From: Pantoea trifolii
GTDB taxonomy: Bacteria > Pseudomonadota > Gammaproteobacteria > Enterobacterales > Enterobacteriaceae
DNA length: 64,000 nt
Assembly (NCBI RefSeq): GCF_024506435.1
Contig: NZ_JANIET010000001.1
Coordinates: 3,906,001 to 3,970,000 of the forward strand
Direction of reading: 5' to 3'
The notes under the pieces were generated by a model. The model was not told the origin of the DNA, searched no databases, and worked only from the letters and a program-made list of their open reading frames with translations. Below are positions 27,631 through 37,188 of this stretch, piece by piece; the stretch's first letter is position 1, and every line of letters starts with the position of its first letter. The position numbers and the translations under genes were made by a program.

Positions 27631-29673
27631 TTATCCCTGAATTCCGTAGTGTTCCAGCATCGCATCAAGCTGCGGCTCACGGCCACGGAAGCGTTTGAAC
27701 AGCTCCATTGGCTCTTCGGAACCGCCACGCGTCAGGATGTTATCGAGGAACGACTGACCGGTCTGACGGTTGAAAATGCCCTCTTCTTCGAAGCGCGAAT
27801 AGGCATCGGCAGCCAGCACGTCGGCCCACAGATAGCTGTAATAACCGGCCGCATAACCACCAGCAAACACATGGCTGAAAGCGTGCGGGAAACGGCCCCA
27901 TTCCGGGCTTGGCACCACGGCAACCTGCTTCTTCACTTCACGCAGGGTTTCGAGGATGCGTGCGCCTTGCGCAGGATCGAACTCGGTATGCAGACGGAAA
28001 TCGAACAGGCCGAACTCCAGCTGACGCAGGATAAACAGCGCCGCCTGATAGTTTTTCGCCGCCAGCATTTTATCCAGCAGTTCTTTCGGCAACGGCTCGC
28101 CGGTTTCGTAGTGGCCTGAGATAAACGCCAGCGCTTCCGGCTCCCAGCACCAGTTTTCCATAAACTGGCTTGGCAGCTCGACGGCATCCCACGGCACACC
28201 GCTGATACCGGATACGCCCGGCGTTTCGATGCGCGTCAGCATATGGTGCAGACCGTGACCGAATTCATGGAACAGCGTGATCACTTCATCGTGCGTGAAC
28301 AGCGCCGGTTTGCCCTGCAGCGGACGGTTAAAGTTACAGGTGAGATAGGCCACCGGCTTTTGCAGGCTGCCGTCGGCTTTACGCATCTGGCCGACGCAAT
28401 CGTCCATCCACGCGCCGCCACGCTTGTGTTCGCGCGCATAGAGATCGAGATAGAAGCTGCCGCGCAGTTCACCACTTTCGTCGAACAGGTCGAAGAAGCG
28501 CACGTCTGGATGGTAAACATCGACGTCTTTGCGCTCTTTGGCGGTGATGCCATAAATGCGTTTAACCACCTCGAACAAACCACTCACCGCGCGCGCTTCC
28601 GGGAAGTACGGACGCAGCTGCTCGTCGCTGATGGTGTAGAGATGCTGTTTCTGTTTTTCGCCGTAATAGGTGAGATCCCACGGATTCATCTCGTCGACGC
28701 CGTACTCTTTCTTCGCGAAGGCGCGCAGCTGAGCCAGCTCTTTTTCGCCTTGTGGACGAGCGCGTTTCGCCAGATCGGTCAGGAAGTCGATCACCTGCGC
28801 CGGATTTTCCGCCATTTTGGTCGCCAGCGATTTGTCAGCGTAAGAGTCGAAGCCCAGCAGCTGAGCCAGTTCATGGCGCAGCGCCAGCTCTTCCGCCATC
28901 ACCGGACCGTTGTCCCATTTGCCCGCATTCGGGCCCTGTTCGGAAGCACGCGTTGAATACGCGCGATACAGCTCTTCACGCAGTGCGGCGTTGTCGCAAT
29001 ACGTCATGACCGGCAGATAGCTTGGGATATCCAGCGTCAGCAGCCAGCCTTGTTGCTCTTTGGCTTCGGCCTGTGCTTTGGCGGCGGCCAGCGCACTTTC
29101 AGGCATGCCCGCCAGTTCCGCTTCATCGGTTACCAGCTTGCTCCAGCCCATGGTGGCGTCGAGCACGTTGTTGCTGTATGTCGAACCCAGTTCAGAAAGA
29201 CGCGCCGCGATTTCGCCGTAGCGCTTCTGCTTCTCTTTATCGAGGCCGATACCGGACAGCTCAAAATCACGCAGGCTGTTATCCACCGCTTTCTTCTGCG
29301 CGGTATCCAGCGCCGCGTAGCTATCGCCCTCTTTCAGGTTGCGATACGCCTGGTACAAACCTTCATTCTGGCCAACCCAGGTGCTGTATTCGGACAGCAA
29401 CGGCAGCGTTTGCTCGTAGGCTTCACGCAGCTCCGGGCTGTTTTTCACCGAGTTCAAATGACTGACCGGCGAGAACAGGCGACCTAAGCGATCGTCGACT
29501 TCAGCCAGCGGCTGCACCAGATTTTCCCAGGTATAAGGCGCGCCTTGTGCCACAACGCGTTCCACCGCTGCGCGGCAGTCATTTAGCGCTTCGGTAACCG
29601 CAGGCACCACATGTTCAGGTTTGATGGCAGAAAACGGAGGCAGCGAAAAAGGCGTGAGTAACGGATTGGTCAT
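27631..29673 (-). CDS. prlC: PrlC (OpdA), oligopeptidase A
   Basis: The protein is 680 residues, the E. coli length, with ATG at 29673 and AAAGGA before it. It is a cytoplasmic M3-family zinc metallopeptidase that degrades signal peptides and other oligopeptides. The zinc motif HEFGH is at about 469-473 ([16 protein letters not shown]), with the third-ligand glutamate in the downstream [14 protein letters not shown]. In E. coli the prlC-rsmJ operon is heat-shock induced; I could not define a sigma-32 promoter here with confidence. Confidence 0.97.
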   Translation of the reverse strand: MTNPLLTPFSLPPFSAIKPEHVVPAVTEALNDCRAAVERVVAQGAPYTWENLVQPLAEVDDRLGRLFSPVSHLNSVKNSPELREAYEQTLPLLSEYSTWVGQNEGLYQAYRNLKEGDSYAALDTAQKKAVDNSLRDFELSGIGLDKEKQKRYGEIAARLSELGSTYSNNVLDATMGWSKLVTDEAELAGMPESALAAAKAQAEAKEQQGWLLTLDIPSYLPVMTYCDNAALREELYRAYSTRASEQGPNAGKWDNGPVMAEELALRHELAQLLGFDSYADKSLATKMAENPAQVIDFLTDLAKRARPQGEKELAQLRAFAKKEYGVDEMNPWDLTYYGEKQKQHLYTISDEQLRPYFPEARAVSGLFEVVKRIYGITAKERKDVDVYHPDVRFFDLFDESGELRGSFYLDLYAREHKRGGAWMDDCVGQMRKADGSLQKPVAYLTCNFNRPLQGKPALFTHDEVITLFHEFGHGLHHMLTRIETPGVSGISGVPWDAVELPSQFMENWCWEPEALAFISGHYETGEPLPKELLDKMLAAKNYQAALFILRQLEFGLFDFRLHTEFDPAQGARILETLREVKKQVAVVPSPEWGRFPHAFSHVFAGGYAAGYYSYLWADVLAADAYSRFEEEGIFNRQTGQSFLDNILTRGGSEEPMELFKRFRGREPQLDAMLEHYGIQG

Positions 29674-29782
29674 AAGCGCAGTCCTTTCATGATGAAGTAG
29701 TGGCGCGAACTTTCGCGCGACGCATTTTACTAACATGCGGCTTGATGGCATGAAAATCAATGCCACTAAGCCTGGACCAACG

Positions 29783-29808
29783 AAGAAAAGCCCGCCAGAA
29801 GGCGGGCT
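29783..29808 (-). terminator. intrinsic terminator of the FKBP-like gene
   Basis: On the minus strand AGCCCGCC, loop TTCT, GGCGGGCT, then TTTCTTCG. It begins 5 nt past the stop of the FKBP-like gene and isolates it from prlC. Confidence 0.9.
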
Positions 29809-29813
29809 GAAGA

Positions 29814-30788
29814 TTATTTAATCGCGAGTTGGTAGTGAATCACATCGTAAGGCGCCACCCACGGCGGCAACGGCTCGCGCTCGAAGATATCTTTCGCCAG
29901 CGCCCAGCCTTCCACAGCGCCGCCGGTCCCCGTTAACGACATCCCTTCATACAGTAAAGGTGGCAGCGTATTATCAAACACCACCTTATCGTCGGCAAAA
30001 TCGTTAATCACTTTGCCGCTCAACGTACTGACTTTCACACTCACCTGCACTTGCTGTTCAGGGATCAGCTTTGCATTAACTGATTTAACCGTAAACCAGT
30101 GCACGCCATTCTGCGTTAACAGGCTTTTGCGCTTATCGAGCTGCTTGTTCAACCGCGCGTAGCCTTTCTCGATCAGCGAGCCCATATTTTTATTGATGGC
30201 TTCCTGCATTGCCGCATATCGACGCGACATCTCTTCACTGTTCATAACCGAAGTGCCGGTTTGCAGTTGTGTGCTAAATCCCGCAATGAGCTGTTCAAGA
30301 CTGATGGTGAGGCCGGTATCTTTCACCATCTGCAGTTGTACCACCGCGTTGCTGGCGATGGATTGCCCCAACATATAACCATCGCGCTCAGCATCACTTT
30401 TGGGATCCGTGAGCGGTGCCGCCGCAACAACGGGCTGCTTTTTCGCTGTTTCAAGTTCTGCGGTGAGTTTATCGCTGCTCGCTTGTAGCCTCTTTTCCTG
30501 CTGTTCGTTCTTCAATTGCAGAGCGGCTTTCTGCTTTTCCAGTTCGATAACGCGCGCGCGCAGATGGTTGAGCTGCGTCTGGAGTTCCGGCTGAGCGGCA
30601 GGTTTTTGAATTATTTTTGGTGCAACCGGTTTTGGCTGCGGTTTTGGCGTTTGAACTGGTACAGAAGGTAGCGTGCGCGCCGCATCGCCAAAGGCGTGCA
30701 GCATTTCCTCTTCCGAGGCCGCAGAGGCCAACGCAGGTAATAATAATGCAGTGCAGAAAAGGACAAACGGCAGATGACGCTGTGTCAT
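29814..30788 (-). CDS. periplasmic FKBP-like protein with coiled-coil and FKBP-N dimerisation domain
   Basis: The protein is 324 residues with ATG at 30788 behind AGGAGA. A signal peptide ends near LASAASEEE. A Pro/Lys/Gln-rich linker and a coiled coil (about 70-115) precede a segment like the Mip/FkpA N-terminal domain (SDAERDGYMLGQSIA, then LEQLIAGFSTQLQTG). The C-terminal 100 residues look like a divergent FKBP fold: KVVFDNTLPPLLYEG, GAVEGWALA, and a last strand with YDVIHYQLAIK. Several canonical FKBP catalytic-site aromatic residues are not evident, so isomerase activity is doubtful and a chaperone role is possible. E. coli has no such gene between prlC and rlmJ. Confidence 0.72.
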   Translation of the reverse strand: MTQRHLPFVLFCTALLLPALASAASEEEMLHAFGDAARTLPSVPVQTPKPQPKPVAPKIIQKPAAQPELQTQLNHLRARVIELEKQKAALQLKNEQQEKRLQASSDKLTAELETAKKQPVVAAAPLTDPKSDAERDGYMLGQSIASNAVVQLQMVKDTGLTISLEQLIAGFSTQLQTGTSVMNSEEMSRRYAAMQEAINKNMGSLIEKGYARLNKQLDKRKSLLTQNGVHWFTVKSVNAKLIPEQQVQVSVKVSTLSGKVINDFADDKVVFDNTLPPLLYEGMSLTGTGGAVEGWALAKDIFEREPLPPWVAPYDVIHYQLAIK

Positions 30789-30861
30789 CACAATCTCCTG
30801 TAACAGCCCTAAGAACACAAAAGGCCTCATCCCTATTATCTAAATAGAAATGAAGCCCATC

Positions 30862-30885
30862 AACAGCGCGAAATTTCGCGCTGTT
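30862..30885 (-). terminator. 24-bp perfect palindrome after the lipoprotein gene
   Basis: AACAGCGCGAAA at 30862-30873 is followed directly by its exact inverse. It lies 31 nt past the lipoprotein stop on the minus strand. There is no T-run, so it could be a hairpin that stabilises or slows rather than terminates, or a binding site upstream of the FKBP-like gene. Confidence 0.45.
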
Positions 30886-30915
30886 ACTTAACGAGTGTGG
30901 TTAAAAACGCGTGGT

Positions 30916-31365
30916 TTAACCGGCCTGGCGAATAATCAGCTGCGACAGACGTGTCTTAATGCGGAAGCACAATTCACGAATCTGGAATTGATAACGCGGC
31001 ATCACTAAATCGTTAATATCCGCACCAATTGAATCTTTAATTTGCAGATATTTATTGGTCTGCGCACCGATTTTCTGGAATTCGGCTTGATAGCTGGCAT
31101 AAGAAGCCTGGCTATAAAGGCGCATCGCGTCCAGCTCTTTGCGGCACTGCTGAATATTGCTCGAACGGTCGTCACTGAATGAAGCGGTCGCTGGCTGAGC
31201 CGGAGCTGAAGCCACAAATGGCGTACCTTGTTGCTCTGGCGCGTTTTGCGCTGCAGGCTGCTCTTCCGCGATCGGCGGCGTAACCAAGCTATGAGTGGGT
31301 TGTTGTTTCGCGCAGCCAGTCAGTACCAACAGGGTTGCCACCGCGACACCAGTCATTTTTTTCAT
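30916..31365 (-). CDS. putative lipoprotein of unknown function
   Basis: The protein is 149 residues. ATG at 31365 gives a lipoprotein signal peptide with lipobox LTGC (Cys near 18), and a GTG nine bases earlier is less likely. The residue after the cysteine is Ala, consistent with outer-membrane sorting. A Pro/Ala/Gln-rich linker leads to a helical C-terminal domain with two cysteines (IQQCRKELDAM and IRELCFRI). No family was recognised. It precedes the FKBP-like gene in the same direction with a palindrome in between; the two may function together at the envelope. Confidence 0.72.
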   Translation of the reverse strand: MKKMTGVAVATLLVLTGCAKQQPTHSLVTPPIAEEQPAAQNAPEQQGTPFVASAPAQPATASFSDDRSSNIQQCRKELDAMRLYSQASYASYQAEFQKIGAQTNKYLQIKDSIGADINDLVMPRYQFQIRELCFRIKTRLSQLIIRQAG

Positions 31366-31633
31366 TATTGTCACCAGGAGTTGTTTGAGATGCTTTAAGC
31401 AAAAAATTATACGGCTTTAACCGAAAAGTTTCCTGCCAGAAACACCTGGCATTTCGCTCGCGACCGTTTCGCTACCGGAAACTAACTTATTTAATCCGTA
31501 ATGAAATTTCGAGTATCACGTCATTCCGTAGCAAATTTACCGACAAGAAGTCTGATCGCACCGGGCTATAGCGGCGCATGGGCGCAAAACTTAAGCGGCA
31601 GCCAAAACGTCAGCAATTTTTATGCAGCGCGGC

Positions 31634-31639
31634 TATAAT
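31634..31639 (+). promoter_or_regulatory. candidate -10 of rlmJ
   Basis: A perfect TATAAT lies 57 nt before the rlmJ start; no convincing -35 is seen at 17 nt. The 330-nt gap at 31366-31695 otherwise shows no gene. Confidence 0.45.
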
Positions 31640-31695
31640 TGCGCCACACACGATGTTTTCACTCCCTTTGATGCAACCGCGGACCCCCTTTTTTT

Positions 31696-32538
31696 ATGCT
31701 GAGTTATCGCCACAGTTTTCATGCCGGCAACCATGCCGACGTGCTGAAACACACCGTTGAAAGCCTGATCCTCACCGCTCTGATGGAGAAGGAAAAACCT
31801 TTCCTCTATCTGGATACCCACGCCGGTGCCGGACGTTACCTGCTGAGCGGAGAGCACGCCGAGCGTACCGGTGAATATCTGGAAGGCATTGGCCGCATCT
31901 GGCAGCAGCCGGATGTGCCGGAGTTGCTCAAGCCGTATCTCTCGGCGGTGCGTAATCTCAATCCGCACGGCACCTTAAAGTATTATCCGGGTTCGCCGTT
32001 GATTGCCCGCTTCCTGCTGCGTGAAGAGGACAAAATGGAGCTGACCGAGCTGCACTCCAGCGATTATCCGCTGCTGCGCACCGAGTTCAGCAAAGATTCC
32101 CGCGCGCGCGTGGCGCGTGGCGATGGCTACCAGCAGCTGAAAGCCAAGCTGCCGCCGCTGAGCCGTCGCGGCCTGATTCTGATCGATCCGCCGTATGAGA
32201 TGAAAAGCGATTATCAGGATGTGGTGAAAGGCATTCAGGAAGGTCACAAGCGTTTCGCCACCGGCGTGTTTGCGCTGTGGTATCCGGTGGTGATGCGTCA
32301 GCAGATCAAGCATATGGTTAAAGATCTGCAGGCCACCAATATCCGCAACATTCTGCAGATTGAGCTAGCGGTCCGTCCGGACAGCGATCAGCGCGGCATG
32401 ACGGCCTCCGGCATGATCGTGATTAACCCGCCGTGGAAGCTGAAAGCGCAGATGGAAGAGCTGCTGCCCTGGCTGCATCAGAAATTGGTGCCCGCCGGAA
32501 CCGGTCACTTCAGCGTCACGCAGATCGTGCCAGAGTAA
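31696..32538 (+). CDS. rlmJ: RlmJ, 23S rRNA (adenine-2030 N6) methyltransferase
   Basis: The protein is 280 residues, the E. coli length. It begins MLSYRHSFHAGNHADVLKH. The N6-adenine methyltransferase motif IV is the DPPYE in LILIDPPYEMKSDYQD, and the SAM region lies around LYLDTHAGAGRYLL. It methylates A2030 of 23S rRNA in the cytoplasm. It has a weak ribosome binding site. It is followed 39 nt later by the CPBP protease gene in the same direction. Confidence 0.96.
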   Translation: MLSYRHSFHAGNHADVLKHTVESLILTALMEKEKPFLYLDTHAGAGRYLLSGEHAERTGEYLEGIGRIWQQPDVPELLKPYLSAVRNLNPHGTLKYYPGSPLIARFLLREEDKMELTELHSSDYPLLRTEFSKDSRARVARGDGYQQLKAKLPPLSRRGLILIDPPYEMKSDYQDVVKGIQEGHKRFATGVFALWYPVVMRQQIKHMVKDLQATNIRNILQIELAVRPDSDQRGMTASGMIVINPPWKLKAQMEELLPWLHQKLVPAGTGHFSVTQIVPE

Positions 32539-32577
32539 GTTCGCTGACTACGTCGCCAGCCTATCAGGACAATTATC

Positions 32578-33390
32578 ATGTGGATCATTCTGGCTGGCGC
32601 ACTTGCTGTGCTGTCGCCCGCTAAACGTTTTTCGGTACTGCTGCTCACGCTCGCCACTATTTTGGGGCTGTTCGAAGATGTGCTGGATTGGCCAGCGATG
32701 GTGCTGCTCGGCGCGATTGCCGTCATCGCCTGGATTCGCGTGGAAAATAACGCACGCTGGATTCAGCTGGTGAGTGAAGCCGCGCTGGTTGCCATCGCTA
32801 TCGGCCTGTTTGTGCACTTTTTCCCCGGTTTCAAAAATCCGCGTCAGGTGGAAGATGTGCAAGCCGGGCCGCTCAGCCTACCCTTTAGCTTCTCGTATAA
32901 CTTCGATAAAGCGCTGATTCCGTTTGTGTTGCTCATCTGCTTGCCGCAGCTGTTCCGCACTAAATCCGCGCCGCCGCGATGCAAAATCTTGTGGCTGGCG
33001 CTGCTGGCGGCGATTCCGCTGCTGCTGTATGTCGCGGTTGAGTTAGGTGGCCTGGCCGTTGAACCACACTGGCCGGAATGGTTAGGCAGTTTTATGCTGG
33101 CGAATCTGTTCTTCGTGTCTCTGGCGGAAGAAGCGTTCTTTCGCGGCTATCTGCAACAGCGCCTGCGCCAGAAAGGCGGCCCCGTTGCCGCGCTGTTACT
33201 GACTTCGCTGCTGTTTGGCGTGTCGCATTTTCCCGGCGGGCCGCTGCTGATGGTGTTTGCCACCTTCGCCGGGCTGATTTACGGCCTCGCATGGCAGTGG
33301 AGCGGACGCCTGTGGGTCGCCACCGGCATCCATTTCCTGTTCAACATGACGCATCTGCTGTTTTTCACCTATCCGGCGCTACAGCACTAA
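32578..33390 (+). CDS. CPBP (Abi/CAAX) family intramembrane protease
   Basis: The protein is 270 residues with about eight membrane segments. The catalytic motifs are visible: [13 protein letters not shown] with Glu184/Glu185 and Arg189, GVSHFPGG with His217, and HFLFNMTH near residue 257. This is the glutamate intramembrane protease family of Rce1, PrsW-like and bacteriocin-immunity proteins. Substrate is unknown. It lies in the rlmJ-gor interval, probably co-transcribed with rlmJ. Its stop overlaps the stop of the convergent rbn gene by 4 nt. Confidence 0.87.
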   Translation: MWIILAGALAVLSPAKRFSVLLLTLATILGLFEDVLDWPAMVLLGAIAVIAWIRVENNARWIQLVSEAALVAIAIGLFVHFFPGFKNPRQVEDVQAGPLSLPFSFSYNFDKALIPFVLLICLPQLFRTKSAPPRCKILWLALLAAIPLLLYVAVELGGLAVEPHWPEWLGSFMLANLFFVSLAEEAFFRGYLQQRLRQKGGPVAALLLTSLLFGVSHFPGGPLLMVFATFAGLIYGLAWQWSGRLWVATGIHFLFNMTHLLFFTYPALQH

Positions 33391-34298
33391 ACCTCGAACA
33401 CCGCGAAATCATGTGCCAGCTCGGTCGCCGCAAACACCGACTGGCACTCCGCCAGCAGTTTCTCCCGATCCTTAGACAAATAGCGCGAGCTGAAATGGGT
33501 GGCGATCATCCTCTTCGCCCCCGACTGTTTCGCCACTTCGGCGGCCTGAAGGGTGGTTGAGTGGCCGCGTCCATTGGCTTTATCCTGCAGCGCCGCCTCC
33601 AGCGTGGTTTCATGCACCATCACATCGGCATTCGCGGCCAGCTGCAGCGCCACCTCGGTTGGCGCGGTATCACCAAATATCGCCAGCACTTTGCCTTTGG
33701 TTGCCGGGCCAAGATAATCGGCGCCGTTGATCTCTCGACCATCTTCCAGCTGGATGCGCTTACCCGCTTTCAAATCCTGGTACCACGGCCCGCGCGGTAC
33801 ACCTTCTGCTTTCAGGCGCGGCGCATCAAGGAAGCCCGGTTTATCGTGCTGCTCGATGCGATAGCCATAACACTCAATCACATGATTCATCGGCCAGGCC
33901 GTCACGCGCACTTCGCCGTCATCCAGCACCAAACCGGCTTCGATCTCGACAATTTCCAGCGGATAAGAGGTGTACGAGCCACTCAAACTGAGCGCCGTCT
34001 CGATAAACTGGCGAATACCTTTTGGTCCGTAAATAGTCATTGGTTCGGGTATACCGGCCATCGAGCGGCTGGTAAGCAAGCCCGGCAGCCCAAAGATGTG
34101 GTCGCCGTGCAGATGGGTGATGAAGATTTTCTCCAGCTTGCCCGGCTTTAGCGCAGAACGCATGTATTGATGCTGCGTCGCCTCGCCGCAGTCAAACAGC
34201 CAGGTATCGCCGCGTTTCGACAGCGTCAGCGCTATCGCGGTGACGTTACGTTGCAGGCTGGGCGCACCGCCGCCGGTGCCGAGGAATGTCAGTTGCAT
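33387..34298 (-). CDS. rbn: Ribonuclease BN / RNase Z
   Basis: The protein is 303 residues (305 in E. coli Rbn/ElaC). It is a metallo-beta-lactamase-fold RNase acting on tRNA 3' ends. It opens [20 protein letters not shown]. The zinc motif is THLHGDH (His62, His64, Asp66, His67), with further ligands in [17 protein letters not shown], and a C-terminal ATHFSSRY. It is divergent from gor, with a 126-nt gap. Confidence 0.94.
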   Translation of the reverse strand: MQLTFLGTGGGAPSLQRNVTAIALTLSKRGDTWLFDCGEATQHQYMRSALKPGKLEKIFITHLHGDHIFGLPGLLTSRSMAGIPEPMTIYGPKGIRQFIETALSLSGSYTSYPLEIVEIEAGLVLDDGEVRVTAWPMNHVIECYGYRIEQHDKPGFLDAPRLKAEGVPRGPWYQDLKAGKRIQLEDGREINGADYLGPATKGKVLAIFGDTAPTEVALQLAANADVMVHETTLEAALQDKANGRGHSTTLQAAEVAKQSGAKRMIATHFSSRYLSKDREKLLAECQSVFAATELAHDFAVFEV

Positions 34299-34424
34299 AA
34301 TATTCTTCCCTGTAAGCGGAACCTGAATTTGACCCTATCATAAACATAGGCGCAATCTTTGCGCGTCTCGCTATCGTAGCGTTAAACTCTATGCCAATTT
34401 TCTTCCAACAGATGGACACAACGG

Positions 34425-35777
34425 ATGACCAGACATTTTGACTACCTCGCCATCGGCGGCGGCAGCGGCGGTATCGCCTCGATTAACCGTGCCGCGATGC
34501 ATGGCCAGAAGTGCGCGCTGATTGAAGCCAAAGAGCTGGGCGGCACCTGTGTCAACGTCGGCTGCGTACCGAAAAAGGTCATGTGGCATGCGGCGCAAAT
34601 CGCTGAAGCTATTCATCTTTATGGGCCAGATTATGGCTTCGACACCACGGTAAACCGTTTTGACTGGTCAATTCTGGTGAAAAACCGTAGCGCCTACATC
34701 GACCGCATTCACAGCTCGTACGACAACGTGCTGGGTAAAAACAAGGTTGAAGTGATCAAAGGCTTCGCGCGCTTTATCGATGCTAATACCGTGGAAGTGA
34801 ACGGTGAAACCATTACTGCCGATCATATTCTGATCGCCACCGGCGGACGCCCAAGCCATCCCAACGTGCCGGGCGCGGAATACGGTATCGACTCTGACGG
34901 TTTCTTTGAGCTCGATGCCCTGCCAAAACGCGTGGCGGTCGTGGGCGCAGGCTATATCGCGGTGGAACTGGCGGGCGTGGTCAATGCGCTGGGTGCAGAA
35001 ACGCATCTGTTCGTGCGTAAGCATGCGCCGCTGCGAAGTTTCGATCCGCTGATCGTCGATACGTTGGTAGAAGTGATGCAAGCCGAAGGCCCAATGCTGC
35101 ACACCGAATCGATTCCGAAAGCCGTGATCAAAAACGCCGACGGCAGCCTGACGCTGCAGCTGGAAAGCGGCCACGAGCAAACCGTCGATTGCCTGGTGTG
35201 GGCGATTGGCCGTGAACCAGCAACCGACAACCTCAATCTGGCGGCAACCGGCGTGGCGCTGAACGACAAAGGCTACATCAACGTCGATAAATTCCAGAAC
35301 ACCAACGTGAAAGGCATCTACGCGGTGGGCGATAACACCGGCGCGGTGGAACTGACGCCAGTGGCCGTTGCCGCAGGCCGTCGTCTCTCCGAGCGTCTGT
35401 TTAACAACAAACCGGACGAGCATCTGGATTACAGCAACGTGCCGACTGTGGTGTTCAGCCATCCGCCAATTGGTACCGTGGGACTGACCGAACCGCAGGC
35501 GCGCGAACAGTACGGCGACGATCAGGTGAAAGTGTACAAATCCTCCTTCACCGCGATGTACACCGCCGTTACCCAGCATCGCCAGCCTTGCCGCATGAAG
35601 CTGGTGTGCGTTGGCCCGGAAGAGAAGATTGTCGGCATTCACGGTATCGGCAACGGTATGGATGAGATGCTGCAAGGCTTCGCGGTGGCGCTGAAAATGG
35701 GCGCGACCAAGAAAGACTTCGATAACACCGTAGCGATTCACCCAACGGCGGCGGAAGAGTTTGTGACGATGCGTTAA
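34425..35777 (+). CDS. gor: Gor, glutathione reductase
   Basis: The protein is 450 residues, as in E. coli. It is an NADPH-dependent homodimeric flavoenzyme that reduces glutathione disulfide in the cytoplasm. The FAD motif is [11 protein letters not shown] (about 9-19), the redox-active disulfide is Cys42/Cys47 ([13 protein letters not shown]), the NADPH-binding fold starts at [14 protein letters not shown], and the dimer-supplied active-site pair is His439/Glu444 (IHPTAAEE). A strong intrinsic terminator follows. Confidence 0.97.
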   Translation: MTRHFDYLAIGGGSGGIASINRAAMHGQKCALIEAKELGGTCVNVGCVPKKVMWHAAQIAEAIHLYGPDYGFDTTVNRFDWSILVKNRSAYIDRIHSSYDNVLGKNKVEVIKGFARFIDANTVEVNGETITADHILIATGGRPSHPNVPGAEYGIDSDGFFELDALPKRVAVVGAGYIAVELAGVVNALGAETHLFVRKHAPLRSFDPLIVDTLVEVMQAEGPMLHTESIPKAVIKNADGSLTLQLESGHEQTVDCLVWAIGREPATDNLNLAATGVALNDKGYINVDKFQNTNVKGIYAVGDNTGAVELTPVAVAAGRRLSERLFNNKPDEHLDYSNVPTVVFSHPPIGTVGLTEPQAREQYGDDQVKVYKSSFTAMYTAVTQHRQPCRMKLVCVGPEEKIVGIHGIGNGMDEMLQGFAVALKMGATKKDFDNTVAIHPTAAEEFVTMR

Positions 35778-35796
35778 TATTTCCTGTCGGAAATGA

Positions 35797-35831
35797 AAAA
35801 CCAGCCATTTATTCATGGCTGGTTTTTTTAT
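35797..35831 (+). terminator. intrinsic terminator of gor
   Basis: ACCAGCCA (35801-35808), loop TTTATTCA, TGGCTGGT (35817-35824), then T7. An A-run on the left side also allows function on the minus strand. Confidence 0.93.
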
Positions 35832-35905
35832 GGCTGTAATTTACATTCCGTTTTCTTCACTACTCAATAATGCATGCACAGGATAAGATTTATTTCTTTG
35901 TTGGC

Positions 35906-35924
35906 GGTCGCCATTAATGCGCAC
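35906..35924. repeat. chimeric palindromic repeat (half of each family)
   Basis: GGTCGCCAT (left arm of the main family) joins TAATGCGCA (right arm of the TGCGCATTAATGCGCA palindrome seen near 55.2 and 61.7 kb). Neither full hairpin can form. It lies in the 220-nt gap after gor. Confidence 0.6.
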
Positions 35925-35997
35925 TGAAAATTCAATGGCATTACCAGTTTAAATATTTTTACGGGGAGAACGGTGTGAACAAAGGTCGGAAGCGGGC

Positions 35998-36930
35998 ATG
36001 AATATTATCGATATCATTATGTCCGCAGGCAAAGCCTCGGTAGACGTGGCCCTCTACACGTTGATTCCGATTATGGTGGTGATGTTATTCATCATGAAAT
36101 ATCTGGAGGTCAAAGGTCTACTGGATTTTGTTGTGCGTCATGCCACGCCGTTATTAAAACCTTTCGGTATTACCGGGCTGGCATTTTTTGCCATGATTCA
36201 GCTTAATTTCGTCAGCTTTGCGGCCCCGCTGGCGGCGCTCGCCATTATGGAAAAGCGCGGTACGTCCGATCGTCATATGGCGGCCACGCTGGCGATGCTG
36301 TTTGCCATGGGCCAGGCCAGCACCTTTTATCCGCTGATTCCGGCGGGATTACACTGGAGCACGGCGCTAATTATTTCGATCTGCGGCGGCGTAGTAGCGG
36401 CGGCGGCAACTTATCACCTGTTTGGCCGCAAACTCTCTGATGCAGCGCTATTAAATGAAGATGAAGCCGTCACCAGCAGCGAAAATAAAATGGGGCTGAT
36501 TGGCATCATTAATAGCGCCGGATCCGATGCGATTCGTCTGGCGCTGGGTTCGCTGCCGATGCTGATTATCTCGTTATCGGTGGTCGGCATTTTGAAGGAA
36601 GCAGGCGGGATTGAAATGCTGACGCGTCTGGTGTCGCCGCTGCTGGATAAGCTGAATATTTCCGAAGTCTATATTCTTCCGGCGCTGACTAAATGTCTGG
36701 CAGGCGGCACCGCCTATTACGGCGTGGTGGCAGGATTGGTGGAGAAAGGCTTATACAGCGCGCACAACATCAACGCGTCGGCGGGATTGCTGATTCAAAC
36801 CTTCGATCTGCCCGGCATCGGGATCTACCTTGGCCTGTCGAGCCGATTCCCGCGCCTGTTCCGCTTTGCCGTGCCCGGCATCATGCTCGGTATTGCGCTG
36901 CGAGCGATGGTGCACGCCATCCTGTTCTGA
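35998..36930 (+). CDS. nucleoside-recognition (Gate) domain membrane protein
   Basis: The protein is 310 residues with about eight hydrophobic segments. The two halves resemble the Gate/nucleoside-recognition domains found in CNT nucleoside carriers, FeoB and spore-maturation proteins SpmA/B: LAFFAMIQLNFVSFAAPLAA and YILPALTKCLAGGTAYYGVV occupy equivalent positions. It may be a transporter of an undefined solute, similar to the YjiG/YjiH family. The next gene, a YrdC-fold protein, is 258 nt away with a hairpin between, so co-transcription is uncertain. Confidence 0.72.
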   Translation: MNIIDIIMSAGKASVDVALYTLIPIMVVMLFIMKYLEVKGLLDFVVRHATPLLKPFGITGLAFFAMIQLNFVSFAAPLAALAIMEKRGTSDRHMAATLAMLFAMGQASTFYPLIPAGLHWSTALIISICGGVVAAAATYHLFGRKLSDAALLNEDEAVTSSENKMGLIGIINSAGSDAIRLALGSLPMLIISLSVVGILKEAGGIEMLTRLVSPLLDKLNISEVYILPALTKCLAGGTAYYGVVAGLVEKGLYSAHNINASAGLLIQTFDLPGIGIYLGLSSRFPRLFRFAVPGIMLGIALRAMVHAILF

Positions 36931-36938
36931 TTATTGCT

Positions 36939-36970
36939 GGCGCTGAATACGCTTTTCAGCGCCATTTAGT
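36939..36970 (+). terminator. hairpin after the Gate-domain gene
   Basis: GGCGCTGAA (36939-36947), loop TACGCTT, TTCAGCGCC (36955-36963), then ATTTAGT. The 9-bp stem is good, the T-tract weak. Confidence 0.5.
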
Positions 36971-37188
36971 AAATAACATTACAATTCACAGGCATTATTT
37001 ATTATTAGCCCTATTCATTTCATCGTTATTTTCACCCATTGCATTAGTGATATTTTTAGTACTATTATCGCAACAGATAGTTCAACTATAAAATTAATCC
37101 TGATTAAATATCGGGTTAATTTACCAAGCCCTTAACTTCATTGCAGGTAATATTCCTGTATATCCTTTTTTTGCAGACAGGGTACTCC

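Noticed and set aside
34668..35816. Minus-strand open frame (382 codons) opposite gor
   Set aside because: It is a mirror of gor with His/Arg/Phe-rich composition and no domain, and it runs into the gor terminator.
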